Shown here piece after piece: positions 32,999 to 42,784 of a stretch of DNA of 64,000 nt (position 1 is its first letter; every line of letters starts with the position of its first letter). Location of the stretch: positions 1 through 64,000 of the forward strand of contig CANLYJ010000004.1 in NCBI GenBank assembly GCA_947495295.1, read 5' to 3'. Position numbers and translations under genes: made by a program. Under the pieces are notes generated by a model. It made no database searches, was not told the DNA's origin, and saw only the letters and a program-made list of their open reading frames with translations. Origin of the DNA: an uncultured Paracoccaceae bacterium. Its GTDB lineage: Bacteria > Pseudomonadota > Alphaproteobacteria > Rhodobacterales > Rhodobacteraceae.

Positions 32999-34080
32999 CA
33001 CGCGGCCCCTTTGGTAAACCGCGCGGGTGACAGGGCGGCGGCGGATTGTGCGTCGATCTGCGGAGTATTGCCTGCCACGATATCAGTCAGCAACTGGCTG
33101 GCGGCGGGCGATGATTGCATGCCATAGCCACCTTGGCCTGCGCACCAGATAAAATTCCTGTCCGCCGGGTCCGGCCCCAGAACAAGCGTTCGGTCGGGTG
33201 CGAAAGTGCGCAGACCGGCCCAGCTGGAGAGCAGACGTACAACGGGTGTGGTGACGTGATCCTCATACCGCATCAGCCCTTCGGCCAGCACCATGTCATC
33301 GGCATAGGCATCATGTGGGGTGACGGCGCATTCGTCGGCGGGTGAGACAAGCAGCGCCCCTGCATCGGGTTTTGCGTACCATGTTTCGCCCGCGCCAAAG
33401 AGCAGCGGCCAAGTGGTAACATCGTGCCCGCCCGGCGCGGGTAACCTTGCCATGGAGCGCCGCTTGGGCGTGAAGCCCAAGGCCGCAATTCCCGCCATTC
33501 CGGCAATCACATCGACCCAGGCACCGGCGGCGTTGACGATATTGCGCGCGAAATAGCAGGTGTGTTTTGTGTTCACCTCCCAGCCGGTGGTGATCCGTTC
33601 AATGCTGATGACCTGTGATTTGGTATTGATCTGGCCCCCGTTGCTGCGCGCCTGTCGGGCAAAGCTTTGCAACAGCTCATGCGTGTCGATATCCCATGCA
33701 TCGGCGTGATAGGCGGCCCTGTCCACCTTATTTGTGTTCAGGATGGGGATGAATTCCTGTGCCTCCGCCATCGTGATTGGGTCAAGATGCATCCGGGCTT
33801 GATCGGTGTCGAACGCCTCCGTATCACCCGCATCGCCGACCAGCAGCACGCCGCGGGGTTTCAGGACGCCAGCATCGGCATGATATTCCCTGCTTGCGAC
33901 GTTTAGCGCCACGGTGGCCGGTTTGCCGTAGCTTTCCTCGAACATCGCGGCTGATCGACCGGAGGCGTGATAGGCCAGGTGATCTTCGGCCTCAAGAACG
34001 GTCGTACTGCCCAATGCAGAAAGCCGCGCTGCAGCAGAGATACCGGCGATGCCGCCGCCGATGATCAAAAAATCAATCAT
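32998..34080 (-). CDS. FAD-dependent oxidoreductase (DAO family, glycine/D-amino-acid oxidase type)
   Basis: The 360-residue protein has the dinucleotide loop DFLIIGGGIAGISAAARLSALG at its N terminus, HASGRSAAMFEESYG for flavin contact, the central NAAGAWVDVIAGMAG and the C-terminal GQGGYGMQSSPAASQLL typical of the DAO family. It should oxidise an amino or imino acid. The substrate is not determined. It lies upstream of and coupled to a GNAT gene; the genes near it (a DMGDH-type enzyme) also handle amine oxidation. Confidence 0.9.
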   Translation of the reverse strand: MIDFLIIGGGIAGISAAARLSALGSTTVLEAEDHLAYHASGRSAAMFEESYGKPATVALNVASREYHADAGVLKPRGVLLVGDAGDTEAFDTDQARMHLDPITMAEAQEFIPILNTNKVDRAAYHADAWDIDTHELLQSFARQARSNGGQINTKSQVISIERITTGWEVNTKHTCYFARNIVNAAGAWVDVIAGMAGIAALGFTPKRRSMARLPAPGGHDVTTWPLLFGAGETWYAKPDAGALLVSPADECAVTPHDAYADDMVLAEGLMRYEDHVTTPVVRLLSSWAGLRTFAPDRTLVLGPDPADRNFIWCAGQGGYGMQSSPAASQLLTDIVAGNTPQIDAQSAAALSPARFTKGAA

Positions 34081-34202
34081 AATAAACGCTTGTGTTACCG
34101 CCGTGACGGCTTTGCTTTGTCATCATTAACATGGCGGCAACCTGCCATGCGGATGTGACAATGAAAAGGGTTCGTCCTATGCTGTTTTCAGGAGGATTGG
34201 TG

Positions 34203-34799
34203 ATGGGACGTGAAGATGTGGCGGTGTGCCATTGGCAGGGTGACGTGGCCGAGGTGCGGTTGCATCTGGACAGTCAGGAGCTGACCCTGCGTGGCGACAT
34301 TCGTGCAGCGATTGCCCGGCCACAGATGAAGGCCGTGACCTTGTGCGATGAAGGCGTTTGCGTGGCCACGGATACCGGTGATCTGATCATGGAAATGGCG
34401 GCATTGGAGGCGGTGCGCTGGCAAAAGGCGTTGCTGAAAACACCGCCGACATTGGCCCAGAAATTGGATGTTTCGCCCGATACCCCGGCTTTTGTGCTGG
34501 GCGTTGTTGATGATCCTGTGGTGCGGGAAGCGTTGGACGGGGCTGTCGTGCCGGATGTGTCCGCGTCCACCATTTTATTGGCCATTGTACTGGATCAGGC
34601 GGGTCTGGAGACCGCGTCAGATATGGCCATGGCGGAGCCGGACAAGCATATCTGGATGCTTTACCACAAAGGTAAAGCAGCTGTTATCAACGGTACAGCG
34701 GTGCGCAGCCATATGCGCGGTCTTGGTTTTATCGACAGCAAATCATCTGCTGTCTCAGACCAATTGACCGCGACCCGATATCGTTTGCGCGCCGGATAG
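34203..34799 (+). CDS. Hypothetical protein with DUF3052-like C-terminal domain
   Basis: The 198-residue protein has an N-terminal part starting MGREDVAVCHWQGDVAEV with several cysteines and strands, and a C-terminal part with TLAQKLDVSP, then HIWMLYHKGKAAV and RGLGFIDSKSSAVSDQLTATRYRL. The latter resembles DUF3052 (LWVAYPKG...GLVD.K..A...W), a domain of unknown function. Start ATG 34203 is chosen from AGGAGG eight bases upstream; the frame opens at 34131. There is no signal peptide. Confidence 0.65.
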   Translation: MGREDVAVCHWQGDVAEVRLHLDSQELTLRGDIRAAIARPQMKAVTLCDEGVCVATDTGDLIMEMAALEAVRWQKALLKTPPTLAQKLDVSPDTPAFVLGVVDDPVVREALDGAVVPDVSASTILLAIVLDQAGLETASDMAMAEPDKHIWMLYHKGKAAVINGTAVRSHMRGLGFIDSKSSAVSDQLTATRYRLRAG

Positions 34800-34807
34800 C
34801 GCAGACC

Positions 34808-35248
34808 CTAGGCCGGGGCAGCAACCTTGCAACGCCCGCCTGCAAGCTCTTGCTTTTCTGGGACAAAGAGTTCGCAGGCCATGCAGGCGCTGGCACCGCA
34901 TTGCGCGTACCATTGGCAGGTGTCGCGGATTGGGCAATGTGGCAGTATTTCAGCCATGGGTGTGCTGTCTTCTTTGGTTGCGTCAAGCAAATCATCAATC
35001 ACCGCACAGCGACCGTTTTCCCATTGCTGGCAGCCTTGATCGGCGCAATAGGCTGCAAAGCGCATCCGCCGTTCCGGTGGCCCGATTTCGCGCGCCGCTG
35101 CCACAAAGGCCGTATCTACCGCCATTGCCGTGCGCAGGTGCATGATCCGTCCGTCAGGCGTTTTGAACCCAAGCAGGATTGCCCCGGGCTTGCATTTCGC
35201 GTTGGGGCAGGTCCGGTTGCGCGGTGCCTGCCGTGATGCGCCGTTCAT
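34808..35248 (-). CDS. Cysteine-rich hypothetical protein
   Basis: The 146-residue product carries about a dozen cysteines in clusters: TCPNAKCKPG near the start, YCADQGCQQW and GRCAVI in the middle, then HCPIRDTCQW, QCGASACMAC and GRCK at the end. This suggests bound iron-sulfur clusters or zinc, but I do not know the family. Its start at ATG 35248 overlaps the stop of a 65-residue gene (ATGA), which decides the start; the frame otherwise runs to 35335. The two are translationally coupled. Confidence 0.7.
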   Translation of the reverse strand: MNGASRQAPRNRTCPNAKCKPGAILLGFKTPDGRIMHLRTAMAVDTAFVAAAREIGPPERRMRFAAYCADQGCQQWENGRCAVIDDLLDATKEDSTPMAEILPHCPIRDTCQWYAQCGASACMACELFVPEKQELAGGRCKVAAPA

Positions 35249-35442
35249 GACAGCCTGCCATCGAGGCTTTGGCTCCAGCGCAGTTCCTGTTTTCGCACCC
35301 GGTCCAGTTCCGGATGCCGTGTGATCACGCGCCATCCATGCAGAAATTTATGCATGGGCCGTGGTCTGGTCTGTGCGTTGATATCGGCGGATGCGTTGTC
35401 GGTTATCGTTCCCGCACCCATACTAGATTGGTTATGTGCCAT
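35245..35442 (-). CDS. Small hypothetical protein (65 aa)
   Basis: This 65-residue, basic protein starts at ATG 35442 with a near-perfect AAAGGAG seven bases upstream, and its TGA overlaps the start of the Cys-rich gene. The N-terminal third is polar and likely flexible; the rest (PMHKFLHGWRVITRHPELD) is basic. No membrane helix or known motif is seen. The good ribosome binding site and coupling make it a real gene, probably working with the Cys-rich product. Confidence 0.65.
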   Translation of the reverse strand: MAHNQSSMGAGTITDNASADINAQTRPRPMHKFLHGWRVITRHPELDRVRKQELRWSQSLDGRLS

Positions 35443-35607
35443 CTGGGCACTCCTTTCATCAAAAATGTTTGCCGCTGAAAATACGATGCGACTAAAACAG
35501 TATAGCACAGTTTTTCGGTTTGTATTGGTCTGGATTCCCACACCGTTTGGTTGACATCCACAAGTCTGCGTGATGCCCTGTACCGTAATCGTTATAGGAG
35601 CGCCGCG

Positions 35608-36663
35608 ATGACTTATGTTCCCGCCGAAGATCGTTATGACCGCATGGTATATCGCCGCTGTGGTAAATCAGGTGTGCGGTTGCCTGCCGTCTCGCTTGGT
35701 CTGTGGCACAACTTTGGTCACGACACCCCGCATGACACAAAGCGCGATATCTGCCGCGCGGCGTTTGATCATGGCATTACCCATTTTGATCTGGCCAATA
35801 ACTATGGCCCGCCCCCCGGTTCCGCCGAGCATGCGTTTGGGTCGATCTTGCAGGAAGATTTCGCAGGTTACCGGGATGAGCTGATTATCAGTTCCAAAGC
35901 AGGGTATGACATGTGGCCCGGCCCCTATGGCGAATGGGGGAGCCGCAAATACCTGGTGGCGTCTTGCGATCAATCCCTGCGCCGGATGGGCCTTGATTAC
36001 GTTGATATCTTTTATTCCCATCGGTTTGACCCCGATACGCCGTTGGAGGAAACAATGGGCGCGCTGGACTACATCGTCCGGTCGGGTCGCGCACTGTATG
36101 CCGGTATTTCATCCTACAACACCCAGCGCACCCGGGAGGCGGTGGCCATTCTGAATGATCTGGGCACGCCGTGTTTGATTCACCAACCTTCCTACAACAT
36201 GCTGAACCGTTGGGTTGAACGCGACGGGCTGAAAGAGACTTTGGCGGAACTGGGCGTTGGGTCCATCGCGTTTACACCGCTGGCGCAGGGGATGCTGACC
36301 AAGAAATATCTGGGCGGTGTACCCGATGACAGTCGTGCCGCGCAGGGCAAATCGCTGTTCCCGTCGATGCTGACCGATCAGGCGATTGAGAATGTCCGAA
36401 AGCTGAATGAGATTGCCGAAGCGCGCGGTCAGACCCTTGCCCAGATGGCCATTGCCTGGGTGTTGCGTGATGGTGGCATCACGACAGCGTTGATCGGTGC
36501 ATCCCGCCCATCGCAGGTTGTTGATTGTGTGGGTGCCGTCGGCAATCTGGAGTTCACCGCAGAAGAACTGGCGCAGATTGATCAATATGCCGATGAGGAG
36601 CAGATCAATTTATGGGCGCAATCGGCCGAACAGGTCGAGGGTGCCGCTGCGCGCAAGAAATGA
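35608..36663 (+). CDS. Aldo/keto reductase, L-glyceraldehyde 3-phosphate reductase type
   Basis: The 351-residue protein is an NADPH-dependent reductase of the YghZ (Gpr) branch, with the Asp/Tyr pair in FDLANNYGPPPGSAE, the Lys in IISSKAGYDMWPGPYG, the His in DIFYSHRFDPDTPLEETM and a C-terminal cofactor loop ALIGASRPSQV. E. coli YghZ detoxifies methylglyoxal and reduces L-GAP. Start ATG 35608 follows TAGGAG; the earlier codons of the open frame are unlikely to be used. A PD40 gene follows after three bases. Confidence 0.92.
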   Translation: MTYVPAEDRYDRMVYRRCGKSGVRLPAVSLGLWHNFGHDTPHDTKRDICRAAFDHGITHFDLANNYGPPPGSAEHAFGSILQEDFAGYRDELIISSKAGYDMWPGPYGEWGSRKYLVASCDQSLRRMGLDYVDIFYSHRFDPDTPLEETMGALDYIVRSGRALYAGISSYNTQRTREAVAILNDLGTPCLIHQPSYNMLNRWVERDGLKETLAELGVGSIAFTPLAQGMLTKKYLGGVPDDSRAAQGKSLFPSMLTDQAIENVRKLNEIAEARGQTLAQMAIAWVLRDGGITTALIGASRPSQVVDCVGAVGNLEFTAEELAQIDQYADEEQINLWAQSAEQVEGAAARKK

Positions 36664-36666
36664 TCC

Positions 36667-37485
36667 ATGCGTAGCGCGCTGTGTGTCTTTGACCTTGAGA
36701 CCGATGCTGTCACAGTTGTGCTGGATGTGGATACCCATATCGAAGCGCCGAACTGGCATCCGGATGGCTATCTGATCGTCAATGGCGGTGGCCGGTTGTT
36801 TCGCGTGCCGTTGGACGCGCCTGCATTGCACCCGATCGATACCGGGTTCGCGGATGCCTGCAATAATGACCACGGCATATCGCCGGATGGCACCCGGTTG
36901 GTGATCAGCGACCGTAGTCGGACGGATGGCAGTTGTATTTATACGTTACCGGTGACTGGCGGCACGCCGATCCGTGTCACCGACGCCCTGCCATCGTATT
37001 GGCACGGTTGGTCCCCTGATGGGCAAACGCTGGCCTATGTTGGTCGTCGCGATGGCCCCTTTGCCCTGCTGACATGTCCGGTGGCTGGTGGGGCAGAGAC
37101 ATGTGTGACCGATGCATTCGATCACATTGACGGCCCGGATTACACCCCGGATGGTAAATGGATCTGGTTTAACGGCGAGCGTGACGGGGCCGTTGATTTG
37201 TGGCGCATTCGCCCCGATGGGACCGGGTTGCAGCAGATGACACAGGATGATCCGGTCAACTGGTTTCCGCATCCATCGCCCGATGGCGCACATGTATTGT
37301 ATCTGGCCTATGCACCGGGCACCGAGGGTCACCCTGCGGGCCGTGATGTGGCGCTGCATCTGATGCCTGCGACCGGTGGTGCCCCGCGTAAGTTGTTACA
37401 CCTGCATGGCGGGCAGGGGACAATCAACGTGCCATGCTGGTCGCCTGATAGTCGCGGCTTTGCCTTCATGCGTTTTGCCCCGTGA
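36667..37485 (+). CDS. TolB-like PD40 beta-propeller protein
   Basis: The 272-residue protein consists of repeated PD40/WD-like blades: PNWHPDGYLIV, HGISPDGTRLVISDRS, HGWSPDGQTLAYVGRRDG, PDYTPDGKWIWFNGERDG, PHPSPDGAHVLYLAYAPG and PCWSPDSRGFAFMRF. There is no signal peptide, unlike true TolB, so it is probably cytoplasmic. It follows the aldo/keto reductase by three bases and is surely co-transcribed. Its partner or ligand is unknown. Confidence 0.88.
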   Translation: MRSALCVFDLETDAVTVVLDVDTHIEAPNWHPDGYLIVNGGGRLFRVPLDAPALHPIDTGFADACNNDHGISPDGTRLVISDRSRTDGSCIYTLPVTGGTPIRVTDALPSYWHGWSPDGQTLAYVGRRDGPFALLTCPVAGGAETCVTDAFDHIDGPDYTPDGKWIWFNGERDGAVDLWRIRPDGTGLQQMTQDDPVNWFPHPSPDGAHVLYLAYAPGTEGHPAGRDVALHLMPATGGAPRKLLHLHGGQGTINVPCWSPDSRGFAFMRFAP

Positions 37486-37545
37486 CAGGGGTTTACTTTT
37501 TGCCCTGATCGCGGCTTTTTGCACCGAAGGGGCGAAGGAGGAAGC

Positions 37546-38139
37546 GTGCGCCGATTTCCCGTAGCAAAACCGGGTCAGGTCATTGGCCTTTTGGGAGGAT
37601 CGTTTGATCCACCCCATGCCGGGCATGTGCATATTACCAAGGCCGCGCTGAAACGGTTTGGGTTGGACCATGTCTGGTGGCTGGTCAGTCCCGGCAATCC
37701 GCTGAAGGCGGCAGGACCCGCCCCCTTGCCCCAGCGGATGCAGGCTGCGCGCGCGCTGATGCGCCACCCCCGCGTGACGGTGACGGATATCGAACGGCAT
37801 CTTGGCACGCGCTACACGGCCCAGACCCTTGCGGCCCTGTCCCGCCGATATCCCGGTGTGCGTTTTACCTGGCTGATGGGGGCGGACAATCTGGCCCAGT
37901 TTCACAGATGGCAGGATTGGCGCTGGATCATGGATCATGTGCCTGTGGGCGTTTTGGCCCGCCCCGGTGACCGGATTTCGGCCCGTCTGTCAAAGGCGGC
38001 TTGTGTGTACCGTGCGGCCAAATTGCCGAAACATGCGACCCATATGCTGGGCCGTGCTGCGCCGCCAGCCTGGGCTTTTGTGAATTTGCCAATGTCGGAT
38101 CAATCATCATCGGCCATTCGTGCGCGGGGTGAATGGTGA
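37546..38139 (+). CDS. nadD: Nicotinate-nucleotide adenylyltransferase
   Basis: NadD makes nicotinic acid adenine dinucleotide in NAD synthesis. The 197-residue protein has the HIGH-type [14 protein letters not shown], the middle [16 protein letters not shown], and the C-terminal SSSAIRARG motif. The start is a GTG at 37546 set by AAGGAGG at 37535-37541; the frame before it has no better start. It overlaps the next gene (TGATG). Confidence 0.94.
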   Translation: MRRFPVAKPGQVIGLLGGSFDPPHAGHVHITKAALKRFGLDHVWWLVSPGNPLKAAGPAPLPQRMQAARALMRHPRVTVTDIERHLGTRYTAQTLAALSRRYPGVRFTWLMGADNLAQFHRWQDWRWIMDHVPVGVLARPGDRISARLSKAACVYRAAKLPKHATHMLGRAAPPAWAFVNLPMSDQSSSAIRARGEW

Positions 38140-39599
38140 TGCGTTTGACCAGACGTGCCCTGTTGGGTGGCGCCGCATCCAGCCTTGCCACTGCGGCGGT
38201 GGCAGAGGCACCGCTGACATCGATGCGCCCACGTGCCCGGTTGATGAACACCGGTAGTGCCGCCGCCATGATTGATCAGGCCGGATTGTCCGGGCAAGTT
38301 GGATTTGTCATGGCTGATGCTGCCAGTGGCGAGGTGCTGGAGGCTGTCGCCCCGGATTTGCCCCAGCCGCCAGCCAGCGTCACGAAAGCCGTTACCGCGC
38401 TTTATGCGATTGAGGGGTTGGGCGCGGGGCACCAGTTTTTGACTCGTGTCATCGCTGACGCCCCGGTTGTTGATGGTGTCTTGAAGGGTAACCTGATCCT
38501 TGCCGGTGGTGGTGATCCCAATCTGGTGACCGATCAACTGGCGCAATTGGCTGAAAGCCTGAAAGCCGCAGGCTTGCGCACGGTCGAGGGTGATTTTCTG
38601 GTCTGGGATAATGCCCTGATCAACCTTGATGAGATTGATCCGTCGCAGTTGGATTATCTGGGCTATAATCCCACGATCACCGGTCTGAACCTGAACTATA
38701 ATCGGGTTCATTTCGAATGGAAGCGCGCAGGCGATGCCTATACCACCGCCCTGGATGCGCGCAGTGAAAAGCATCGCCCCGTTGTGACCACTGCGCGGAT
38801 GCGCATCGTGGATCGCCGGACCCCCGTCTTTACCTATCAGGCCCGTGAAGGGGTCGATGAGTGGACGGTGGCCCGCTATGCCCTGAACAATGCCGGGTCG
38901 CGTTGGCTGCCCGTGCGGGTTCCGGCCCTTTACGCAGGGGAGGTTTTTGCCAGTTTTGCCCGATCACAGGGCATCGTTCTGAAACGGCCCAAGGAAATTG
39001 GCATCCTGCCCGCAGGTCAGGAACTGGCCCGTTTTGCCAGCCAGCCGCTGGACCGAATGATGCGGGGCATGTTGCGATTTTCGACCAATATCACCGCCGA
39101 GGCGGCGGGTCTGTCAGCGACCGCTGCCCGCACCGGCCAGAAACGCGGCTTGCGGACCTCTGCGCTTGGCATGGCGCGCTGGGCCGAGGACCGCGCCGGG
39201 ACCGCGGCGCATTTCGTTGATCATTCCGGGTTGGGTGATGCCGCCCGGGTGACTGCAAGTGATATGGTTCAGTTTCTGACGGCGGGCGGGGTCGTGCCCA
39301 CGTTGCGCCCTTTGATGAAGCAGATCGATATGGTTGATCGCAATCGCAAGGTTATCCGGGATCATCCGGGGCAGGTTCTGGCCAAAACCGGAACGCTGAA
39401 TTTCGTGTCCAGCCTTGCGGGATATCTGCGCACGGCCAGCGGTCGTGATTTGGCGTTTGCGTTTTTCGGCGCCGATCTGGAGGCCCGTGAAGAAGGCAAA
39501 CGGGCAGGGGACGAAGCACCACCCGGAGCCAGGCAATGGAATCGCAACGCCAAGGCGTTGCAACAGCGGCTTTTGCAGAACTGGATCAGATGGGCTTAG
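38139..39599 (+). CDS. dacB: D-alanyl-D-alanine carboxypeptidase/endopeptidase (PBP4, S13 family)
   Basis: The protein of about 486 residues cleaves peptide stems and cross-links in peptidoglycan in the periplasm. The N terminus looks like a signal peptide with twin arginines ([24 protein letters not shown]). The S13 motifs are SVTK (in PPASVTKAVTALYAIEG), S-T-N (in RFSTNITAEAAGLSA) and KTG (in LAKTGTLNFVSSLAGYL). The ATG at 38139 overlaps the nadD stop; an upstream in-frame ATG at 38133 is equally possible. Confidence 0.92.
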   Translation: MRLTRRALLGGAASSLATAAVAEAPLTSMRPRARLMNTGSAAAMIDQAGLSGQVGFVMADAASGEVLEAVAPDLPQPPASVTKAVTALYAIEGLGAGHQFLTRVIADAPVVDGVLKGNLILAGGGDPNLVTDQLAQLAESLKAAGLRTVEGDFLVWDNALINLDEIDPSQLDYLGYNPTITGLNLNYNRVHFEWKRAGDAYTTALDARSEKHRPVVTTARMRIVDRRTPVFTYQAREGVDEWTVARYALNNAGSRWLPVRVPALYAGEVFASFARSQGIVLKRPKEIGILPAGQELARFASQPLDRMMRGMLRFSTNITAEAAGLSATAARTGQKRGLRTSALGMARWAEDRAGTAAHFVDHSGLGDAARVTASDMVQFLTAGGVVPTLRPLMKQIDMVDRNRKVIRDHPGQVLAKTGTLNFVSSLAGYLRTASGRDLAFAFFGADLEAREEGKRAGDEAPPGARQWNRNAKALQQRLLQNWIRWA

Positions 39600-39778
39600 G
39601 CGGCCTTGGTCGACCTTGGCCCTGCAACAACCCAGATGATAAAGCCAATTACCGGCACGATCAGGATCAGCAATGTCCAGACTGTTTTGTTCACAGTGGT
39701 TTCTGCCGATGTCACGACTTGCAGGATCGCATAGAGGCTACAGGCAAGGACGATAAGGCTGAGGAAGATTGCGGGCAT
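39596..39778 (-). CDS. Small membrane protein with PLDc_N domain
   Basis: The 60-residue protein has two hydrophobic helices (IFLSLIVLACSLYAILQVV and TVWTLLILIVPVIGFIIWVV) ending in the short GPRSTKAA. This is the phospholipase D N-terminal-type membrane module (PLDc_N), here standing alone without a catalytic part. The function of such free modules is unknown. It is convergent with dacB, overlapping its stop by four bases. Confidence 0.8.
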   Translation of the reverse strand: MPAIFLSLIVLACSLYAILQVVTSAETTVNKTVWTLLILIVPVIGFIIWVVAGPRSTKAA

Positions 39779-39858
39779 GGATATTCTTTCTTAACTGCTT
39801 GGGTCAATCGTATTATTGAACTATGTTCAAAATTTGACGCTTGCAAGACGTTATTTGC

Positions 39859-40278
39859 TTAGAGTGTCATGTGCCGTGCCCGCGCGCCGCGTTCGATGGC
39901 GGCGGCGTGAAGCCGGTCAAGTTCTAGTTCGTCACGGATTTCTTCCAACATGCGCGCCTCTGGCCCGACGATCATGCCGTCGGCTGCGGCCACGTCACAG
40001 GCCAATGCGTAGGCCGTTTCAAACAGCTTTTCGGGCAGGGCATCCCGGATCAGGCCAAAGAGTGCTTCTAACCCATCCACCTGTTCAAGCAGATCAAACA
40101 CCATTTTGGACATGCGCGGCAGCCGTTCGGCATCGTAGCCTGCGAACACGGGCAGGTTGTTGATTGCATTGCTCATCTTGACCAGCTCTGACGTGCTGAT
40201 GTTTTCATCAGAGGCCGAAACGGCGATCATCAAGGCGGCCAGCGCGTCTTGCGCTGTCATGGGGGCATCGTTGAGCAT
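39859..40278 (-). CDS. Tellurite resistance TerB family protein
   Basis: The 139-residue, all-helical protein has the TerB pattern: AQDALAALMIAVSASDENISTSELVKM and then a second repeat ALACDVAAADGMIVGPEARMLEEI, with acidic residues that may bind metal. Start ATG 40278 follows GAAGGA. There is no ter operon here, so a link to tellurite is not implied; stand-alone TerB proteins are common. Confidence 0.85.
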   Translation of the reverse strand: MLNDAPMTAQDALAALMIAVSASDENISTSELVKMSNAINNLPVFAGYDAERLPRMSKMVFDLLEQVDGLEALFGLIRDALPEKLFETAYALACDVAAADGMIVGPEARMLEEIRDELELDRLHAAAIERGARARHMTL

Positions 40279-40390
40279 GTCTTTTCCTTCGGGTTCTGCA
40301 CCCCATTTATTGACGCTGTGCCGCTCTCGCAATAGGGAGTGCCCGTTGTTGGGGTCATAGGGGCCGCGACATTATGACATGAGAGAAACT

Positions 40391-41959
40391 ATGACCAATT
40401 TGCGCGACGCTGCGATGACATCCAAGGCCTGGCCCTTTGTTGAGGCGCGCGCGTTGCTCAAACGGTATGAAAAAAAGGCCCCCGAGAAGGGCTATGTGCT
40501 GTTTGAGACAGGTTATGGCCCGTCCGGTCTGCCGCACATTGGTACATTTGGTGAGGTCCTGCGCACGACGATGATCCGTCGCGCGTTCGAGGTTATTTCG
40601 GATATCCCTACCAAGTTGATCTGTTTTTCCGACGATCTGGACGGCATGCGCAAGGTGCCGGGCAATGTGCCGAACCCGGATGCGTTGGCAGAACATATGC
40701 ATAAGCCGCTGACATCCGTGCCTGACCCGTTTGGTACCCATGACAGCTTTGGCGATCATAACAACGCGATGTTGCGTCGGTTTCTGGATACGTTCGGGTT
40801 TGAATATGACTTCTATTCGGCGCGCGAATTCTATGGCTCTGGCCAGTTTGATGAGGTGCTGTTGCGTGCCGCTGCCCGCTATGACGATATCATGGCCGTG
40901 ATGCTGAAATCGCTGCGCGAGGAACGCCAGGGCACCTATTCGATTTTCCTGCCTATTCATCCTGAAACCGGTCGCGTTTTGTATGTGCCGATGAAAAATG
41001 TCGATGGTGCGAAGGGTGAAGTCACCTTTGATGATGAAGACGGACGCGAATGGACCCTGCCGGTCACCGGCGGCCATGTGAAATTGCAATGGAAGCCCGA
41101 TTTTGGTGCCCGCTGGGCCGCGCTGGATGTCGATTTCGAGATGTATGGCAAGGAACATGCCACCAACACCGCAATCTATGATCGGATTTGCGAGATTTTG
41201 GGCGGGAAGAAGCCAAACCATTTTTCCTATGAGCTGTTTCTGGACGAGAATGGTCAGAAGATTTCGAAATCGTCGGGCAATGGTATTTCGATTGATGAAT
41301 GGCTGTCCTATGCGTCGACCGAGAGCCTGTCATATTTCATGTATCTTAAGCCCAAGACGGCCAAGCGGATGCATTTTGATGTGATCCCGAAGGCAGTCGA
41401 TGAATATCATCAGCAGTTGCGTGCCTATGCCGATCAGGACGCGGCGGGGCGGATGAACAATCCGGTCTTCCATATCCATGGGCATAATGTGCCTGCATCG
41501 GACATGGTGGTGCCTTTTGCGATGCTGTTGAATTTGGCGTCCGTGTCAGGTGCCGAGGATAAGGAGACACTTTGGGGCTTTATCCGACGTTATGCGCCCG
41601 ATGCGTCAGCCGAAAAGAACCCGCAGATGGATCAGGCTGCGGGCTTTGCCGTGCGGTATTACAATGATTTTGTGAAACCGACCAAGGTGTACCGCGCCCC
41701 GACCGATCAGGAACGCGCCGCGATGGAAGATCTGGTTGCGCGGTTGAAGGTTTGGGATGGCGGGCTGGATGCCGAGGAGCTGCAATCCATGGTCTTTGCG
41801 GTTGGTAAGGCGCATGAATTTGATCCGCTGCGCGCGTGGTTCACGGCACTTTACGAGGTGCTGCTTGGCGCATCGCAAGGCCCACGGTTTGGTGGTTTCA
41901 TCGCGCTATACGGTGTTGATGAAACCGTTGCGCTGATCGAGGCGCGTTTGGCGGAATGA
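40391..41959 (+). CDS. lysK: Lysyl-tRNA synthetase, class I
   Basis: This is the archaeal-type (class I) LysRS that charges tRNA(Lys), used in most alphaproteobacteria in place of class II LysS. The 522-residue protein has the HIGH-type [16 protein letters not shown] and the KMSKS equivalent [16 protein letters not shown]. The long helical C-terminal part is normal. Start ATG 40391 is preferred over 40379 because GAGAG lies nine bases upstream. Confidence 0.95.
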   Translation: MTNLRDAAMTSKAWPFVEARALLKRYEKKAPEKGYVLFETGYGPSGLPHIGTFGEVLRTTMIRRAFEVISDIPTKLICFSDDLDGMRKVPGNVPNPDALAEHMHKPLTSVPDPFGTHDSFGDHNNAMLRRFLDTFGFEYDFYSAREFYGSGQFDEVLLRAAARYDDIMAVMLKSLREERQGTYSIFLPIHPETGRVLYVPMKNVDGAKGEVTFDDEDGREWTLPVTGGHVKLQWKPDFGARWAALDVDFEMYGKEHATNTAIYDRICEILGGKKPNHFSYELFLDENGQKISKSSGNGISIDEWLSYASTESLSYFMYLKPKTAKRMHFDVIPKAVDEYHQQLRAYADQDAAGRMNNPVFHIHGHNVPASDMVVPFAMLLNLASVSGAEDKETLWGFIRRYAPDASAEKNPQMDQAAGFAVRYYNDFVKPTKVYRAPTDQERAAMEDLVARLKVWDGGLDAEELQSMVFAVGKAHEFDPLRAWFTALYEVLLGASQGPRFGGFIALYGVDETVALIEARLAE

Positions 41960-42162
41960 TCAATCTGCGGTATTGCGGTTCATGGACCGCGATTGTGCAT
42001 CAGGTGTCACCGAGCGCGATTGACGGGCGTGGCAGGGCTGGCTCTGCTGAATAGTTGGCCAAATCGGTAAGTTTTGTGGCGGGGCCGAAACCGAGAAAGA
42101 AAAAGAACTAAATCGTCGGTTGGCCCGTATCCATTAATATAGGATGTGAATCGGGGGGCATC

Positions 42163-42567
42163 ATGACACGGTTTATTGCATTTGTTTTGGGGATTTGGTT
42201 CGCGGCCATGCCGGTTGCTGCGCAGGATGCGGAAGCTATCGAGGGTGTGATTGGAAGCCAGTTGCAGGCGTTTAATGATCGCGACGTCGCGGAAGCCTGG
42301 CAATATGCTAGCCCCAACATTCAGCGCCTTTTTGGTGACCCCGACAATTTTGGCATGATGGTACAGCGCGGATATCCCATGTTGTGGGACAATGCAGATG
42401 TGCGTTTCCTAGAACTACGCGAGATTTCGGGCGCGCAGTGGCAAAAGGTGATGATCCGCGATGCAAATGGCGGGTTACACGTGCTTGACTACCAGATGAT
42501 TGAGACCTCAGCCGGCTGGCAGATCAACGGCGTTCAACTGTTACCAGCACCTGATGTAGGTGCGTGA
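42163..42567 (+). CDS. DUF4864 domain-containing secreted protein
   Basis: The 134-residue protein has a signal peptide (MTRFIAFVLGIWFAAMPVAAQ) and an NTF2-like body (IEGVIGSQLQAFNDRDVAEAWQYASPNIQRLFGDPDNF, in several segments, with MVQRGYPMLWD) that I recall as DUF4864. It should be periplasmic; function unknown. It is a stand-alone gene between lysK and the PstS-OmpA gene. Confidence 0.85.
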   Translation: MTRFIAFVLGIWFAAMPVAAQDAEAIEGVIGSQLQAFNDRDVAEAWQYASPNIQRLFGDPDNFGMMVQRGYPMLWDNADVRFLELREISGAQWQKVMIRDANGGLHVLDYQMIETSAGWQINGVQLLPAPDVGA

Positions 42568-42669
42568 TTCTTTATATTTCAATGTCTGAATGTGTCGTTT
42601 TTTGGGGCCGTTTCTTCCATAAAAATAGCGCGTGTAAAAAATTGCCTGCAATCAATACGTTAATAATAT

Positions 42670-42684
42670 TTACCACAGGTAAAC
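42670..42684. promoter_or_regulatory. Dyad in the AT-rich leader of the PstS-OmpA gene
   Basis: TTTACC and GGTAAA form a perfect 6-bp dyad around ACA, about 100 bases before the start at 42785. The whole 42568-42784 gap is much more AT-rich than its surroundings, as expected for a strong or regulated promoter. The regulator is not identified. Confidence 0.4.
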
Positions 42685-42784
42685 ATTGTATTTAATTTGG
42701 ACACTATTCGGCCAGAATTGTGTTATTTAATATGTTGTTACTGTCTTCTTGGGCAGTAGTGAATGGTGAGTGGTTGGAGGAAAT

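Noticed and set aside
41960-42162. A possible tRNA or small RNA between lysK and the DUF4864 gene
   Set aside because: No cloverleaf or T-loop consensus is visible, and the only hairpin has a 5-bp stem.
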